Positions 1 to 9,894 of a stretch of 64,000 nt of DNA are shown in pieces (the stretch's first letter is position 1; each line of letters begins with the position of its first letter). Location: assembly GCA_002049455.2 (NCBI GenBank), contig KV918766.1:248001-312000 (forward strand), read 5' to 3'. A program made the translations under genes and the position numbers. This DNA comes from Porphyra umbilicalis. Lineage: Eukaryota; Rhodophyta; Bangiophyceae; Bangiales; Bangiaceae. The notes under the pieces are model-generated. The model did not search any database, was not told where the DNA came from, and was given only the letters and a program-made list of their open reading frames with translations.

Positions 1-2
1 CG

Positions 3-620
3 GCCGAGGTTGGCGCCGCCGGCGCCACGGCCGGCCGCAGCGGCGCCGACGGCGCCGCCACCGCCGCCGTCCTCGTCCCAACCCTCACCGCCGCCGACGC
101 GGTGGCGGCGCGCCTCGCGGGCCCCGCCGCCGTCCACGCGACGGCGGCGGTGGCGGCGGCGCCGGCGCTGCTCGCGGCCGCCGCCGGCGCCGCCGCGGCG
201 CGGTCCCCCACCCCCGCCGGGCGCGTCCTTGCCGTTGCCGTTGCCGCGGCGGCGGCGGCCGCCGCGGAGCGCCTGCCGGCGCTCGCCGCCGCCGCCGCCG
301 CCGACCCGGCGGCGGGCGCCGTCGAGCGGCTCGCAGCCGCCGCCGAGGCGCGGTCGGCGGCGACCAAGGGCGCCGCGCCCGGCGCGGAGGGGGGGCGCCG
401 GCGGCGGCGGGTGCCGCCCCTGGCCGCCGCTGCGGCGGCAGAGGCGGCCGCCCTCCGCGCCGCCACCGGCCGCGGGCCGGGGTCGGCGGCGGTGGCGGCG
501 GCGGCGGCGGCGGCGGCGCTCGCCGCCGCCGCCGCTGGGGGGGGGCGGGGGGGCGGACGGGCGGGACCGCCTGCGTGCGGCCGCCGCGCTGCGGACGGCG
601 CTGCTGCAGGGGGGGGGTAG
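3..620 (+). CDS. 3' end of an alanine-rich protein gene (partial, frame-broken)
   Basis: The window opens inside a coding region. The third frame reads from base 3 without a stop to TAG at 618-620 and has strong third-position G/C. The peptide is Ala-rich with Leu, Val, Glu and Arg spaced as in amphipathic helices, for example AAAERLPALAAAA. No family is recognised. At the G run around 537-552 this frame degenerates into Gly/Ala, while the next frame reads a better continuation (DGRDRLRAAAALRTALLQ). The true C-terminus is therefore probably reached through a one-base homopolymer discrepancy, and the stop position is uncertain. The start lies outside the window. Confidence 0.5.
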   Translation, partial: AEVGAAGATAGRSGADGAATAAVLVPTLTAADAVAARLAGPAAVHATAAVAAAPALLAAAAGAAAARSPTPAGRVLAVAVAAAAAAAAERLPALAAAAAADPAAGAVERLAAAAEARSAATKGAAPGAEGGRRRRRVPPLAAAAAAEAAALRAATGRGPGSAAVAAAAAAAALAAAAAGGGRGGGRAGPPACGRRAADGAAAGGG

Positions 621-784
621 GGGGGCGGGGGGGTGGCGAGCGCGACGGCGGCGGTGGGGGGTTGGCGCGGCACGTATTTTTATTGTCTGCCGCGGGCAGA
701 CGGTGGGGCAGAGGCGGGGGGTATGGGGGGCGACACGCGGGCCGGGGGAGCGGAACCATTGCAAGCAAAAAAGGCAAGTGATTG
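621..784. other. Spacer between the Ala-rich gene and the transposon end
   Basis: G-rich sequence that becomes mixed from about 680. I see no gene or RNA here. The transposon's left inverted repeat begins at 785. Confidence 0.5.
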
Positions 785-804
785 ATCGTCAGCTAGGACC
801 ACTA
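785..804 (+). repeat. Left terminal inverted repeat of the large transposon
   Basis: Twenty bases beginning ATCGTCAGCTAGGAC match the reverse complement of 9454-9473 at 19 of 20 positions. A match this long, 8.7 kb away and in the correct orientation, is very unlikely by chance. Confidence 0.7.
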
Positions 805-812
805 CATATCTG

Positions 813-975
813 CGTCGAGGCCCCACCGACGGGCGTCGAGGCCAATCGGCGATCGAAATCGGTTATCGGTAGTCCCGTCCGAGGGGCCTCGATGGGCCGA
901 TCGAGACCCCTGGTTCGGTCGCCTTACAGCTGTGACTGGAAGCAGGTTCATCGAAGGCTCGATGAGGTGCGAGAC
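813..975. promoter_or_regulatory. Left subterminal motif cluster (TCGAGGCC-type)
   Basis: CGTCGAGGCC occurs at 813-822 and again at 834-843, 21 bp apart. An inverted relative (GGCCTCGATGG) lies at 885-895, and further TCGA copies follow near 901 and at 951-964. Clustered short motifs just inside a terminal repeat are the usual layout of transposase or accessory-protein binding sites in CACTA elements. Binding is inference. Confidence 0.5.
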
Positions 976-1465
976 ACGCGACTGCGCGTAACCGCTGCCC
1001 AGACGCGTTCTGGAGCGGCACTTGTGCTGGAGCAGCTGTCGCGTCCGACTGCCGCGTCTGGTACCCGCCGCTGGCAGCGGCGCCTTGGGCCTTGGCTCGG
1101 ACTCACCCGCCAGGCGGGAACGACCGGGGCGGTGGAGACTTTTGGGGCGGCGCGCCGGGTGGCGACGGCCCACCGACAAGAAAAAAAGAAACAAGCAGAG
1201 CGTGGGAGGCTCCTGATATCTGAGACTTGGGGCCCGAGGAATGGAGTTTGTAGGGGAAAGCAGCTGTGGCTGCGGCCGCAGCCTCCAACAGTTGCTCCAG
1301 CACCGCGCAGAGGGGGACACTGGTCAAGCTCCGAGGCGGGTACTGGTCTAGCCAAGCGCGCAAAGGACCCCGACTGGTAGCAGAGCTGTGCCCGCAAAGT
1401 CGACAGACTAGAGCGAGAGGAAATGTGTAAAAATAAAACAAGCAACAGCAGCAAGACAAAGTGAG
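976..1465. other. Left interior of the transposon, no gene seen
   Basis: Lies between the subterminal motifs and the transposase stop codon. It would contain the transposase 3' UTR on the minus strand. An AAATAAAAC stretch sits near 1430 on the plus strand. Nothing else is recognisable. Confidence 0.4.
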
Positions 1466-4400
1466 CTACACCCACGGATAAAAAGGATTGACAAAGAAAC
1501 GCATGGCACGGTGCTCGTGGACCGCACCGTGGAGGCTGGGCGGCTCCGCGTTGATCCCCTTGCGAGCGAGCAAGTCGGCAAAGTCGGGCACGACGTGCAC
1601 GAGGCGCTTGATGTGCGCTAATGGCACCTCATGGACGGCAGCGTCCGCGCTGTTCTCAGGGAAGGACCAGCACAGACGTTGGCAGCCCTCGCGCCCAGCG
1701 GGCAGCCCGGCTCGGCTTCAACGGTGCCCACTCTCGGACGTACGCGTAGTCACCGTCTGGATGTCGTACGATGGCACGGACCTCACCAATGCACAAATCC
1801 GCACTGTTCTTGCCGCCCGCACCGGCCATCTCACTTCGCTGCCCGACAGACGAGCCCTCGGTGGGCGTCCCCGTGCTGCCAGAGTCTTCCGCTTCACCGT
1901 TGACGCCTGTCCCGTCGCCGCTGCACACCCGATAGAGTACCGCGTCGTACCAGGGCGCGCCGCGGAAGCTAGGGTTGGATCTCAGCTGCTGGCGGACATG
2001 CGCGCCGCAGTCAAGCTCTGCGGTAATGGTCACCAACGACAGGACGGGAACCTTGGCCGCCAGCGGCAATTGTAGCAAATCGGCCATCACTGCCATTCCT
2101 GGACGGCTGGCGAGCGCCGCCACCGACGTCTTGGACAGGTACGTCGTCTGCTTTGCGGCGCCCCTGGAAAACGCCACAGGCATCATCCCACTTGACGTGT
2201 TCGACGCGGGCGAGCCGCCCGAGTCCACCACCGGCGGCACCGCAGGCGACGATACTGACGTCGGCGGTGGCTCCCCGGTGGAGCTGGAGGCGACGACCGG
2301 CGCTTGTGCCGAGACAGGCGATGGCCTGAACGCGGGCGCCATGGCACCGCCCCCGGCGGCTGCCTCGTTGGCGGTCAAGACCGCCCGTGTCCCCTGGGAG
2401 CGCCTCACAAGTTGCTCCGTGAAGCTGCCGTGGCCCTTGTTGGTGCGGTTTTAAAACCCTTCGTCCATCTTGTGCTCCGTCTCGTTGCCCGCCGTGTTGC
2501 CATTTCGCAGGTTGCCGTGCATGCGAATCGCGTCCAGCACGTGCCTCAACAGCTTGTGCATCTTGGTGCTGTAGATTGGGCCGAGGATCGGGTTGACATA
2601 ATCGGTCACAAACATGGAGGCCTGCTTGAAAATGGACTCTGCCCGGGATAGCGTCATGGGTGGGGCGGAGGAAGCGCCGACGTGGTTGCTAATCCGCCCA
2701 TAGAGCATTGCATACTCAGCAAACATGGCTGTCACCGCCACGTCCATCGGTGTGTCGCCGAAGGCAGCGTGATACGCGTCCCAGTCGTATACGTAGCTGG
2801 CGCTGAGGCTCTCCCCTTCTTCGTCGACCGCGTGGTCGGCAGCGCCCGCCGCCCCGCACGCCGCCGAGCCCACCGCCGAGCCCACCGCTTCGCCCGTCGC
2901 CTCGCCCACCGACGCACCCGCTGCCGCAGCCGCCCCCTCACCGGCCGCCTCGACCGCCGCGGGACCAACCGCCGCCGCCGCCGCGGCACCAACCGCTTCG
3001 ACCACCGCAGCACCTGCCGCCGCGACCGCCTCCGCGGCTGCCGGCGTGCTGGTCACCGCGGTTGCCACCACCTGAACGTTCCCAATATCGTGGGTCGCCA
3101 CCCAGGGCACAAACTGCATGTGCACCCACATCAGGCCAAAGAGCCTAATGACCACAAAGGGAAGCATTGCCACACCCGCGCGCTGCTGCGCGCCCGTGAA
3201 TGTGGCCTGTTTCTCATCGGGGCCAACAAAGTACCTGTCGGAACACAAAGCGAGTCACATTGAATAGAGAAGCGAGGCACATGGCCGGATCACAAGAAAT
3301 GGCAAAACAAAAGCCGCGGTAGAAGAAAAACACTGCAGTCAGTCAGAATCCATGCAAAGAGCTGGGAAATTGCTGGAGCCGCTGCGAGCTCATTCGAATG
3401 GATGAATGCGGCGAGAAGAAGAAACAGGAGGAACCTCAACTCACCCTGGTGCCGTGGCTCGAGCGAGGCTGCGCCGCCCCAGAGAGTCTAGTCGTCGCCG
3501 GGCTGCTCGCACGGCGGCGACAATGCTCTTGTGCAAAGGCTTGTTGCCCTCACATATGTACGGGTAGACGAGTACCAAACGCCGGGCAAGCATCTGGGTG
3601 ACGCCGAGGTCGATTACCTGCGCGTTGCACAGACGAAGAAGAGTAGCACGAGGATAGGTCATACCAAGCAATCTGGCGGAGGGGCGAAGTCGAGTCAGAG
3701 TCCAGGTCCAAGAGAAACGCGTGCACGCAACTGGCACAACTTGCTTGCCCAACAGAGAAGCAAACAAAACTGTGGTTCCCCAAGTAACTAAACAGAACAT
3801 AAAAGACACAGAGACTGGTGGAAAGCAAGCTCGGAAACGTACGTGCAGGATGTCAAAGCCAACCATCTTGTAGAGCAGGTGGGGGGCGGTCCCGGCCATG
3901 GAGGCCAACGCAGGCACGGCACTGTTGAGACTGTGCCGCGCTTCAAGCAGCAGCCGGCGAGGCGCCTCGCGGTGGTACCGCGCGTGCGCCGCCGACTCGA
4001 GGTGGTCGTCCAATGTGTTGATGGCGTCGCGGTCCGCCGTGTTGAGAGCATCGGCCGACACCATGTCGGCGGCCGCCACGTAGCACCCAGAGCAAGGGCG
4101 GTGGCAGGAGCCCGCCTTCAGGCATAGGACCGCCCGCTCCTCGGGCTGGTCGCAAACGTAAAGCAGGATGCGCAAAAACGCCAACACTTTCCCGCACGCC
4201 CCTCCGTCAATCTGCACGCCTGCGTGGCTGGCTTGGATTGACGTGCGAAGAACTATGTATAGGACCCGCTGCAAAACGCCACACCGCCGCTGCTTGCCGC
4301 GCTTAGCCGCGCTCGCCTCCTTCAGCGTCTGAACGATCGGGATGTACGCGACTGTAAACCACTCCACATCTCCCGCCTCGATGTTGACGAGGCGTACTCG

Positions 4401-5697
4401 AACGGGATAAAGTTTGTGTGCTGCCGGCAGGGGGGAAGAAAAAGCGGGCCCAAAACGCAAACACGCGACGCGAGGAAGTAAAAACAAGGTTATTATCTGG
4501 CACCCGGCCTCTGAACCACCAGCCCGCCGACTCCCACCTTTCTCCCAAGCAGCAGCCTTCCCCCTCCTCAGATGGCCGCCCTAGCGGCCCAAAAGTCATA
4601 CCTCCTGACCATGAGATATGGGTGCTGTCGGAAAAGACGTGCAAACCAAGCACACAGCTTTTGCACAGCCGATCGCAAACCAGCGCCTCGCATGACCTGA
4701 ACGCGTCCCCATCCATCGGGGTCTCGCGGCGGTTAGAGGGCGGTGCGGGGCCCTCGTCACCTGACCAGAGCTTGACGACCCGCCGCCCATCCAGTAACGC
4801 CATCACCACGTCCAGGACCGGCCGAAAGTATGCGTTGTAGGTCTCGCCCTCCTCCGTGATGGTCACCTTGCGCTACCCCTCGGCCATGACGGCGGCGTCA
4901 AGGTCGCCAACAATCGCCTGCTCGAACGAGTTGAACGTAGGGAAGGTCTCGTTGACCGGCGTGGACGCGCCCGTCGCCGCGTCGGCCCCGATCGAGCTGA
5001 TCAAAGTGTAGAGCTTCTCCTGCGCAGCCACCTGCATCCCCCCGCGGGTCGCGTCTAACACAAAGCGTTGCAGCTCACGCAGCTTGGGCGAGTTGAACAT
5101 GCCGACGCGTGCGGCTTTGCGCAGCCGCACGAGCGGCTCTGACCTTTTGTGGTCACGCAGGTCCTCGAAGAATCCCCGCGCGTGCGCCGACACAGACGTG
5201 TACTTGTACTCTACGGGTACTGACGGGGCGGGTGAAGCCGCAGACTTGCGCTTGCGGGAGCGGTTGCCCGCCGGCGCCGCCGTCTCCGAGGGAGCCTCAT
5301 TGGCGGGGACTCGGCTCGCGGCCACAGCTGCAGCGATAGCCGCGTCCATTCTGCTGCCAACGCCGTCGTCCTCGGGGTCGTCATTTTCCGTGCATGACGG
5401 CGGTGGCCGCGGTGGGGGCGGTAGAGGGGGCGGCGGCGGTGGTGGTGGGGAGGGCGGCGGCGGCGAGTCGCTGCAACTGGGCACGGACGCCAGAGCCTCA
5501 CCCGACGCGTGACCCGACGTGCAACCCGATGTGCCGCCACCAGAAACCGGCAGCTTGAGACGGCGGCGGATCGAGAGCGTGCTCAGGATGACCCCGTGTT
5601 GGGCCTGGCGGTGCCACCGCAGGCCACGCAGATGCTGCCCCACCCACGGGCAGATCAAACATGCCAGCTCATTGTTCGAAAACGGCACGTCCGACAT
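1466..5697 (-). pseudogene. Plavaka-like transposase, four exons, disabled
   Basis: This is a DDE-type transposase that would cut and reinsert the surrounding element. The start chosen is ATG at 5697-5695 (MSDVPF), just before a C2H2-like finger (CLICPWVG...RWHRQAQH). A Pro-rich linker and a helical region follow, then the family core: VLGLHVFSDSTHIS, AHKLYPVRVRLVNIE, EWFTVAYIPIV, GFDILH-VIDLGV, NLRNGNTAGNE, and a C-terminus with VPLAHIKRLVHVVPDF. Three GT-AG introns restore the motifs in frame: 4421-4601, 3618-3842 and 3235-3444. Exon 4 carries an Ala-rich insert (about 2830-3060). Three lesions disable it: TAG at 4873-4875, TAA at 2451-2453, and a frameshift near 1660-1700, after which the original tail runs in another frame to TAG at 1466-1468. 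Family placement rests on recalled motif order. Confidence 0.78.
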
Positions 5698-7392
5698 GGC
5701 CGCGACGACTTGCGCGGCTGGTCGCAGTGGCCCGCGCGCGTGCCCAGCGCCGAGGCGGGGAAAGGAAGTGCCAGCGAGCACGAGTGCGCGGCCTCGCCGG
5801 GGCTGGTAGGCGGGCGGAACGACCGAGAGGTCAACGGAGGAGGATGTGAAAGAGGGCAGGCGGGAGTGGGAGCGATTATGGGCCGGCGGCGGGCAGCGAG
5901 CTCTCAACAGCGACCAGCTCAAAGCACCAGACAACGATCCACACTGCCGAGGCACCGAGTCGCCCGCAGCCTAGCAGAGGCTCACGGACGTGAGCGAGGC
6001 CAGCACACCGAGACATCCGTGGGACAAATTGGAGGAGGCGCGAAGGACGGGGAACCGCAGTAAACGGCACCAGCAGAGGGGGGCTGTTGCCGAGCGCGCG
6101 TCGTGGGTGCCCGTCGAGCCCCTCTAGCGACGACACGATCATGGTGGCGGCAACCCACACTTAAGGGTGCCGTGGTGCGGATGGGGCTGCCACCCGCGAG
6201 TCGGTGTCGCCACCCACGGCGACCCACCACGACAAGAGCCACACGGAAAGGCTTGGTGGCGCTCCCCCCGCACGTCGCACGCAAAAGCACAGTGCGGTGG
6301 CCAAAGCCGTTGCGCCAAGCGCGACCAACGTCTACGGAGGGTGGCGGTGGCGGTGGGGGTGGCAGCCGCAGTCGGAGCTGTCGATCGTACCGACGGTTTG
6401 TCGATGCCTAAAATCCTAATTCTAGTGACGTCACAGAGAGTACATTGAGGGTGCTGCGCAATTCTACCCCCCCTCCAAGCGGATCTAGAGGGCATTCACA
6501 TGAGCAAGGGCGCATTTCCCCCGATCAAATTTCAATTGTCAGCGAGGGAGCGGTGACTCCAATTCCGACAAGTCAGCGTTGCTCCACCCGACTTGGCTTC
6601 CCTCGTTGGTGTGTCGTTCCGCTACCGCCACCCTCCCCACGCCGCAACAGGCACGCCAACCCCTTGCCCCCCGTTTCCCGTGATCGTTCCGCGACGCTGG
6701 CTGTTGCCGTGCTGGCGACGCGGGCGGTGGTCGTTGTAGCTGCCGTTTCCCCGCAACCTGGCCCGGCCCCGTCTTTTGTCGTCAGGCAGAGGGCAGAGGA
6801 ACGGTAGCAGCTGAGGTAGCTGTCGGGCCGACGGCTGACCCACGTTCCCACCACCTCACTCTAACATGGAAAAGTACGTGCATGGCGCGGTCGCGTATTG
6901 TAGCGCTCGCTGTTGTCTGTTTTGGGGGGGTCAACACACACTCACACACTGCCGCATTGCCCCTTTTTTGTGCTCGGCTGGCGTCCTTGCGGGTGCTATT
7001 CCTGCACTCGTCTTCTCTGTTGGAATTTGGCCTCGCCAGGAGCTGGAGATCGGGACCAGGACCGAACACGCGCCGCAGGCGCAGGGGAGCAACAGTCAGC
7101 GCGACGGCAAGTGGTTGAGGGGCACGTGGGTGACGCACAGGGTATGACGGGCTGCCCGGACGGCCGACTTCTACTCTTGCAATCACACGTTTTCCCATAG
7201 GTGAGGCGAGGTGGTCCTCGCCAAGCGGGTACAAAGTCTCGCGGAGCCTCGCGGTTTACCCTGGATGTGCTGGCCACCACGACCATTAGCCTCCTTCCCG
7301 CCGGATACCGTCGACCCCTCCTCCTCCTGTTTTCTCTTTGACGAAACGGTCGCTCACTTCCATTCCCCCTTCCACCCTTCGCCATCCTCGAC
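5698..7392. other. Divergent intergenic region of the transposon
   Basis: Separates the oppositely transcribed transposase and accessory ORF, so promoters for both should lie here. The sequence at 6130-6370 is rich in CACCC/GGGTGG words, with GTGGCGGTGGCGGTGGG-like runs near 6340. No long coding frame with convincing composition was found, and no sharp promoter motif is claimed. Confidence 0.4.
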
Positions 7393-8937
7393 ATGGCCGG
7401 CGCCGCATTGGGCCGCGGCCGCGGCGCGTCCCGCGTCCTCCCCCTCACCGCAGGTCCCGTCGCTCTGGCACCCACGACGGAGGACCGCGAAGCCAAGGAT
7501 GAGATGCGTGTCGAAGCTGCCACGGCGGCGGCCCAGGCCGCGGCGGAAGCGGTCCTCTCGAACGGCGTCGTCGCGCCGGTCGTCGCGCCGGTCGTCGCGT
7601 CGATCCGTACATCGCCGGGCCCGCCCGAGGCGGTAAGCCTGACGGCTGCCGTCGGCGGCGTACAGCAGACGCTGACGCCATCCGAGTACGCGATTAATTT
7701 CGGGGCGGGACCTTCATCGGCGGTCGCCTCGGTCAGCGCTGCCCCACCCTCGGCCGGCGGCGCTGCTGCGGCCACTCCCACGCCCGCTGCGGTGGTCGTC
7801 GGGGCGTCCATCCGCCAGCCGCCGCCGCTTCCGACCCGCAGCAGCCGCATGGGCAAGGGACCCGCCCGCCCGGCGGTTCCGGCCTTCAAGCCCCCGGCCC
7901 GTCCGCCTCGCGCCACCTCCAGCAAGCCGGGAAGCTCAACTCCTGCCGCGACTGTGGCGGGCGGGCGCTCACCGACAGCGAACGCCACGGTGGTGGACAT
8001 CCAGCTCGTCCTCGCCCACCTGAGCGCGCTGTCTCAGGTGGCCAGCGACCTGAAGGACGATTTCTCGGCGATGCGTGGCTCGATGGACACCCATGGACTG
8101 GTGGTGGCCGAGGTGCGCGAGACGACTGCGACGCTTAGCAACACGCTCGACGCCAAGATTAGCGACATGACCTGCCGAGCGACGACGGGCGGCAACGGCA
8201 GCCAGCCCGCGGTCGACACCAAGGAGGAATGCGACATGGAGGGCTACGAGCAGATGGAGTCAGTGCGCGCCGAGCTGCGAAACATCATCATCCGCCAGCT
8301 CTCCAACGCCACGTCATCGGAGAGTGTCTACTCGAGCTCCGACGGCTACCGCGACTCAATCATCGAGGCGGTCAACAAGGTGCTCTCGCTCGGAGAGGAG
8401 GGCAGCCAGGCGTGGCTGCCGGGGGTCATCACTACGCCGGCGCGACGCAGTGGTGGTTCCCCCGTGTTTGTCCGCCCGCTGATTCCGCTCCAACGCGTGC
8501 GCGGCCACTACCCGCAGGCGCTCAGGAAGCGCGTCACCGCGGACTGGTGCAACGCGGTGGGGGAAAATGCCCGCACCATTGCTGTCGTCAGGGCGGGCGA
8601 GTGGCGCACGGAGAGCGCCTACCTCCAGACGACGGGCGGCTTCAAGGGCATCGTGGCCGGCCTCAATGTCTTCTTTGTTATCATTGGAGCGACCGGCCAC
8701 ATCAAGTCGCCCACCAAGACGGGCGAGGGCGTCGTGATCGAGGCGACGGCCGGCCATGTCGCGCTCGTGTCGGTCATGGTTTGCACCTTCCTCGAGCAGG
8801 CGGCCCAAATGACGCCGGAAAACGCCGTCGGGGACGCCCTCCACCTCCAGTGGGTGGCCGAGACGGCGCGCATCGAGGCGCACCTCCCGACCGATGGAGA
8901 GGTCCACGACGGGCTCCGCCTTCTGGCGGACAAGTAG
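7393..8937 (+). CDS. Transposon accessory protein (TnpA-like by position), 514 aa, unknown family
   Basis: An intact ORF starting at ATG 7393 in good context (GACATGGCC) and ending TAG. I do not recognise the family. Residues 1-195 are low-complexity Ala/Pro/Ser with basic patches. Residues about 200-255 form a predicted coiled coil (VDIQLVLAHLSALSQVASDL, then EVRETTATLSNTLDAKI). Residues about 280-514 look globular and include a hydrophobic stretch, LNVFFVIIGATGHIKS. It lies inside the inverted repeats and is divergent from the transposase, the place occupied by the subterminal-binding accessory protein in CACTA elements. That role is inferred from position only. Unlike the transposase it has no stops or frameshifts, so it is either younger, still selected, or useful to the host. 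Confidence 0.65.
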   Translation: MAGAALGRGRGASRVLPLTAGPVALAPTTEDREAKDEMRVEAATAAAQAAAEAVLSNGVVAPVVAPVVASIRTSPGPPEAVSLTAAVGGVQQTLTPSEYAINFGAGPSSAVASVSAAPPSAGGAAAATPTPAAVVVGASIRQPPPLPTRSSRMGKGPARPAVPAFKPPARPPRATSSKPGSSTPAATVAGGRSPTANATVVDIQLVLAHLSALSQVASDLKDDFSAMRGSMDTHGLVVAEVRETTATLSNTLDAKISDMTCRATTGGNGSQPAVDTKEECDMEGYEQMESVRAELRNIIIRQLSNATSSESVYSSSDGYRDSIIEAVNKVLSLGEEGSQAWLPGVITTPARRSGGSPVFVRPLIPLQRVRGHYPQALRKRVTADWCNAVGENARTIAVVRAGEWRTESAYLQTTGGFKGIVAGLNVFFVIIGATGHIKSPTKTGEGVVIEATAGHVALVSVMVCTFLEQAAQMTPENAVGDALHLQWVAETARIEAHLPTDGEVHDGLRLLADK

Positions 8938-9453
8938 GCGGCATGCCGCTGAGCCACCCGCCCAGATGCGCGCCGAGGTGCAACCACGGCGGCGCACACC
9001 GCCACCGGGAGTGGCCGCATCCCCCGGCCGTTCTCTCTCGACCTGCTTAATCTGCTCTGCTCCCTTCTTTTCGGTTCTTTTCTTTGCGTCTACGACGTGC
9101 CCGCTCTTGACCCACGTGCTTTGTAGCGCTCGTGTGCTTCGCTGCAGGCGCGAAAAACAGAGAAAAAACAGCGCCAGGAAAACACAGGCTGTCGTCCGTC
9201 CGCACGCAGCCAGCCGCCCTGTTCGCCAACAATCTTCCTTTTTCCCCTTTTTTGATTGGGCGAGTCGATGACGTTGTCGCGAGACGCCGACAGCCTCTCG
9301 TGAGTGGAGACGCTCATCGAGGGACCGTCGACCCGCCGTCGATGGCTGGTGCTGTCAGCAGCATCGAGGCCACATCCATCTCCGTCGACAACCGTTCTCG
9401 ATGGGGGCTCCGACGCGCATCTGGTGGCCATCGAACCTCGGGTTTCGGTGGGA
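8938..9453. promoter_or_regulatory. Right subterminal region with TCGAGG/TCGATGG motifs
   Basis: After the accessory ORF the sequence is T/C-rich (3' UTR), then carries motif copies related to those at the left end: CTCATCGAGGG near 9314, CGTCGATGGC near 9339, GCATCGAGGCC at 9361-9371, CTCGATGGGG near 9398 and CCATCGAACC near 9428. Together with the left cluster they make a roughly symmetrical set of about five per end. Confidence 0.48.
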
Positions 9454-9473
9454 TAGTTGTCCTAGCTGACGAT
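9454..9473 (-). repeat. Right terminal inverted repeat of the large transposon
   Basis: The reverse complement reads ATCGTCAGCTAGGAC-A-ACTA, matching 785-804 with a single C/A difference. Confidence 0.7.
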
Positions 9474-9894
9474 GCGCACACTCTCGTTGTGTGAACTCGA
9501 TCTCTGTCTTCCGGTTGGCTGAGAACTCAGGGCTGACAAAGAGTGTGCCCGCAGATCAGTTCCAAGCAACTTGCACACAGAGTCCGGACAAGTTTCGTGC
9601 CGCTAGCGTTACTTATACATGCTGCCACGAACAACTTGAGGACTCTCTCCCCGTCTGCCCTATTTCGTGGAAATAAAGGTGAAGTGTTTCATCAGAGTGA
9701 ATACCTTTCGTGGACTGCGTGAACAGGTCTACGGCAACAACAATTACCACCCAACGGGACCTGGAAGAAGTCGCGGCGGTGGCTTTTCCGCAGCCGGCGC
9801 GCAAAGGACCTTGTCACTTTCCCATACTGCGTTGTGGTGGTCGCAGCGCCCCACACTCTTCTTCGTTCTGGCCTTGCATCCAGTACACGTAGAG
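9474..9894. other. Spacer upstream of the recombinase pseudogene
   Basis: Sequence of moderate GC content with no gene recognised. It contains GTTACTTATACATGC near 9608 and a C-rich stretch before the first ATG of the recombinase frame. Confidence 0.4.

Larger units (their letters stand above)
785..9473. mobile_element. 8.7-kb Plavaka/CACTA-like DNA transposon with two divergent genes
   Basis: The two ends carry inverted copies of a 20-bp sequence, ATCGTCAGCTAGGAC followed by C or A and then ACTA. They lie at 785-804 and on the opposite strand at 9454-9473, with one mismatch. Inside both ends lie clusters of a TCGAGG/TCGATGG motif. The body holds a transposase gene on the minus strand (1466-5697) and a second ORF on the plus strand (7393-8937), divided by a 1.7-kb intergenic region. 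This resembles plant CACTA elements, which encode a transposase plus an accessory protein that binds subterminal repeats. No convincing target-site duplication is seen next to the ends. The boundaries rest on the inverted repeats alone. Confidence 0.68.

Noticed and set aside
785-804. A 2-bp AT target duplication for the large transposon
   Set aside because: The AT lies within the matched inverted repeats, and no direct repeat is found outside them.
10-1380. A 456-codon Arg/Pro-rich open frame across the window start
   Set aside because: It has no ATG at its beginning, runs through non-coding DNA and the transposon end, and its composition is that of GC-rich DNA read out of frame.
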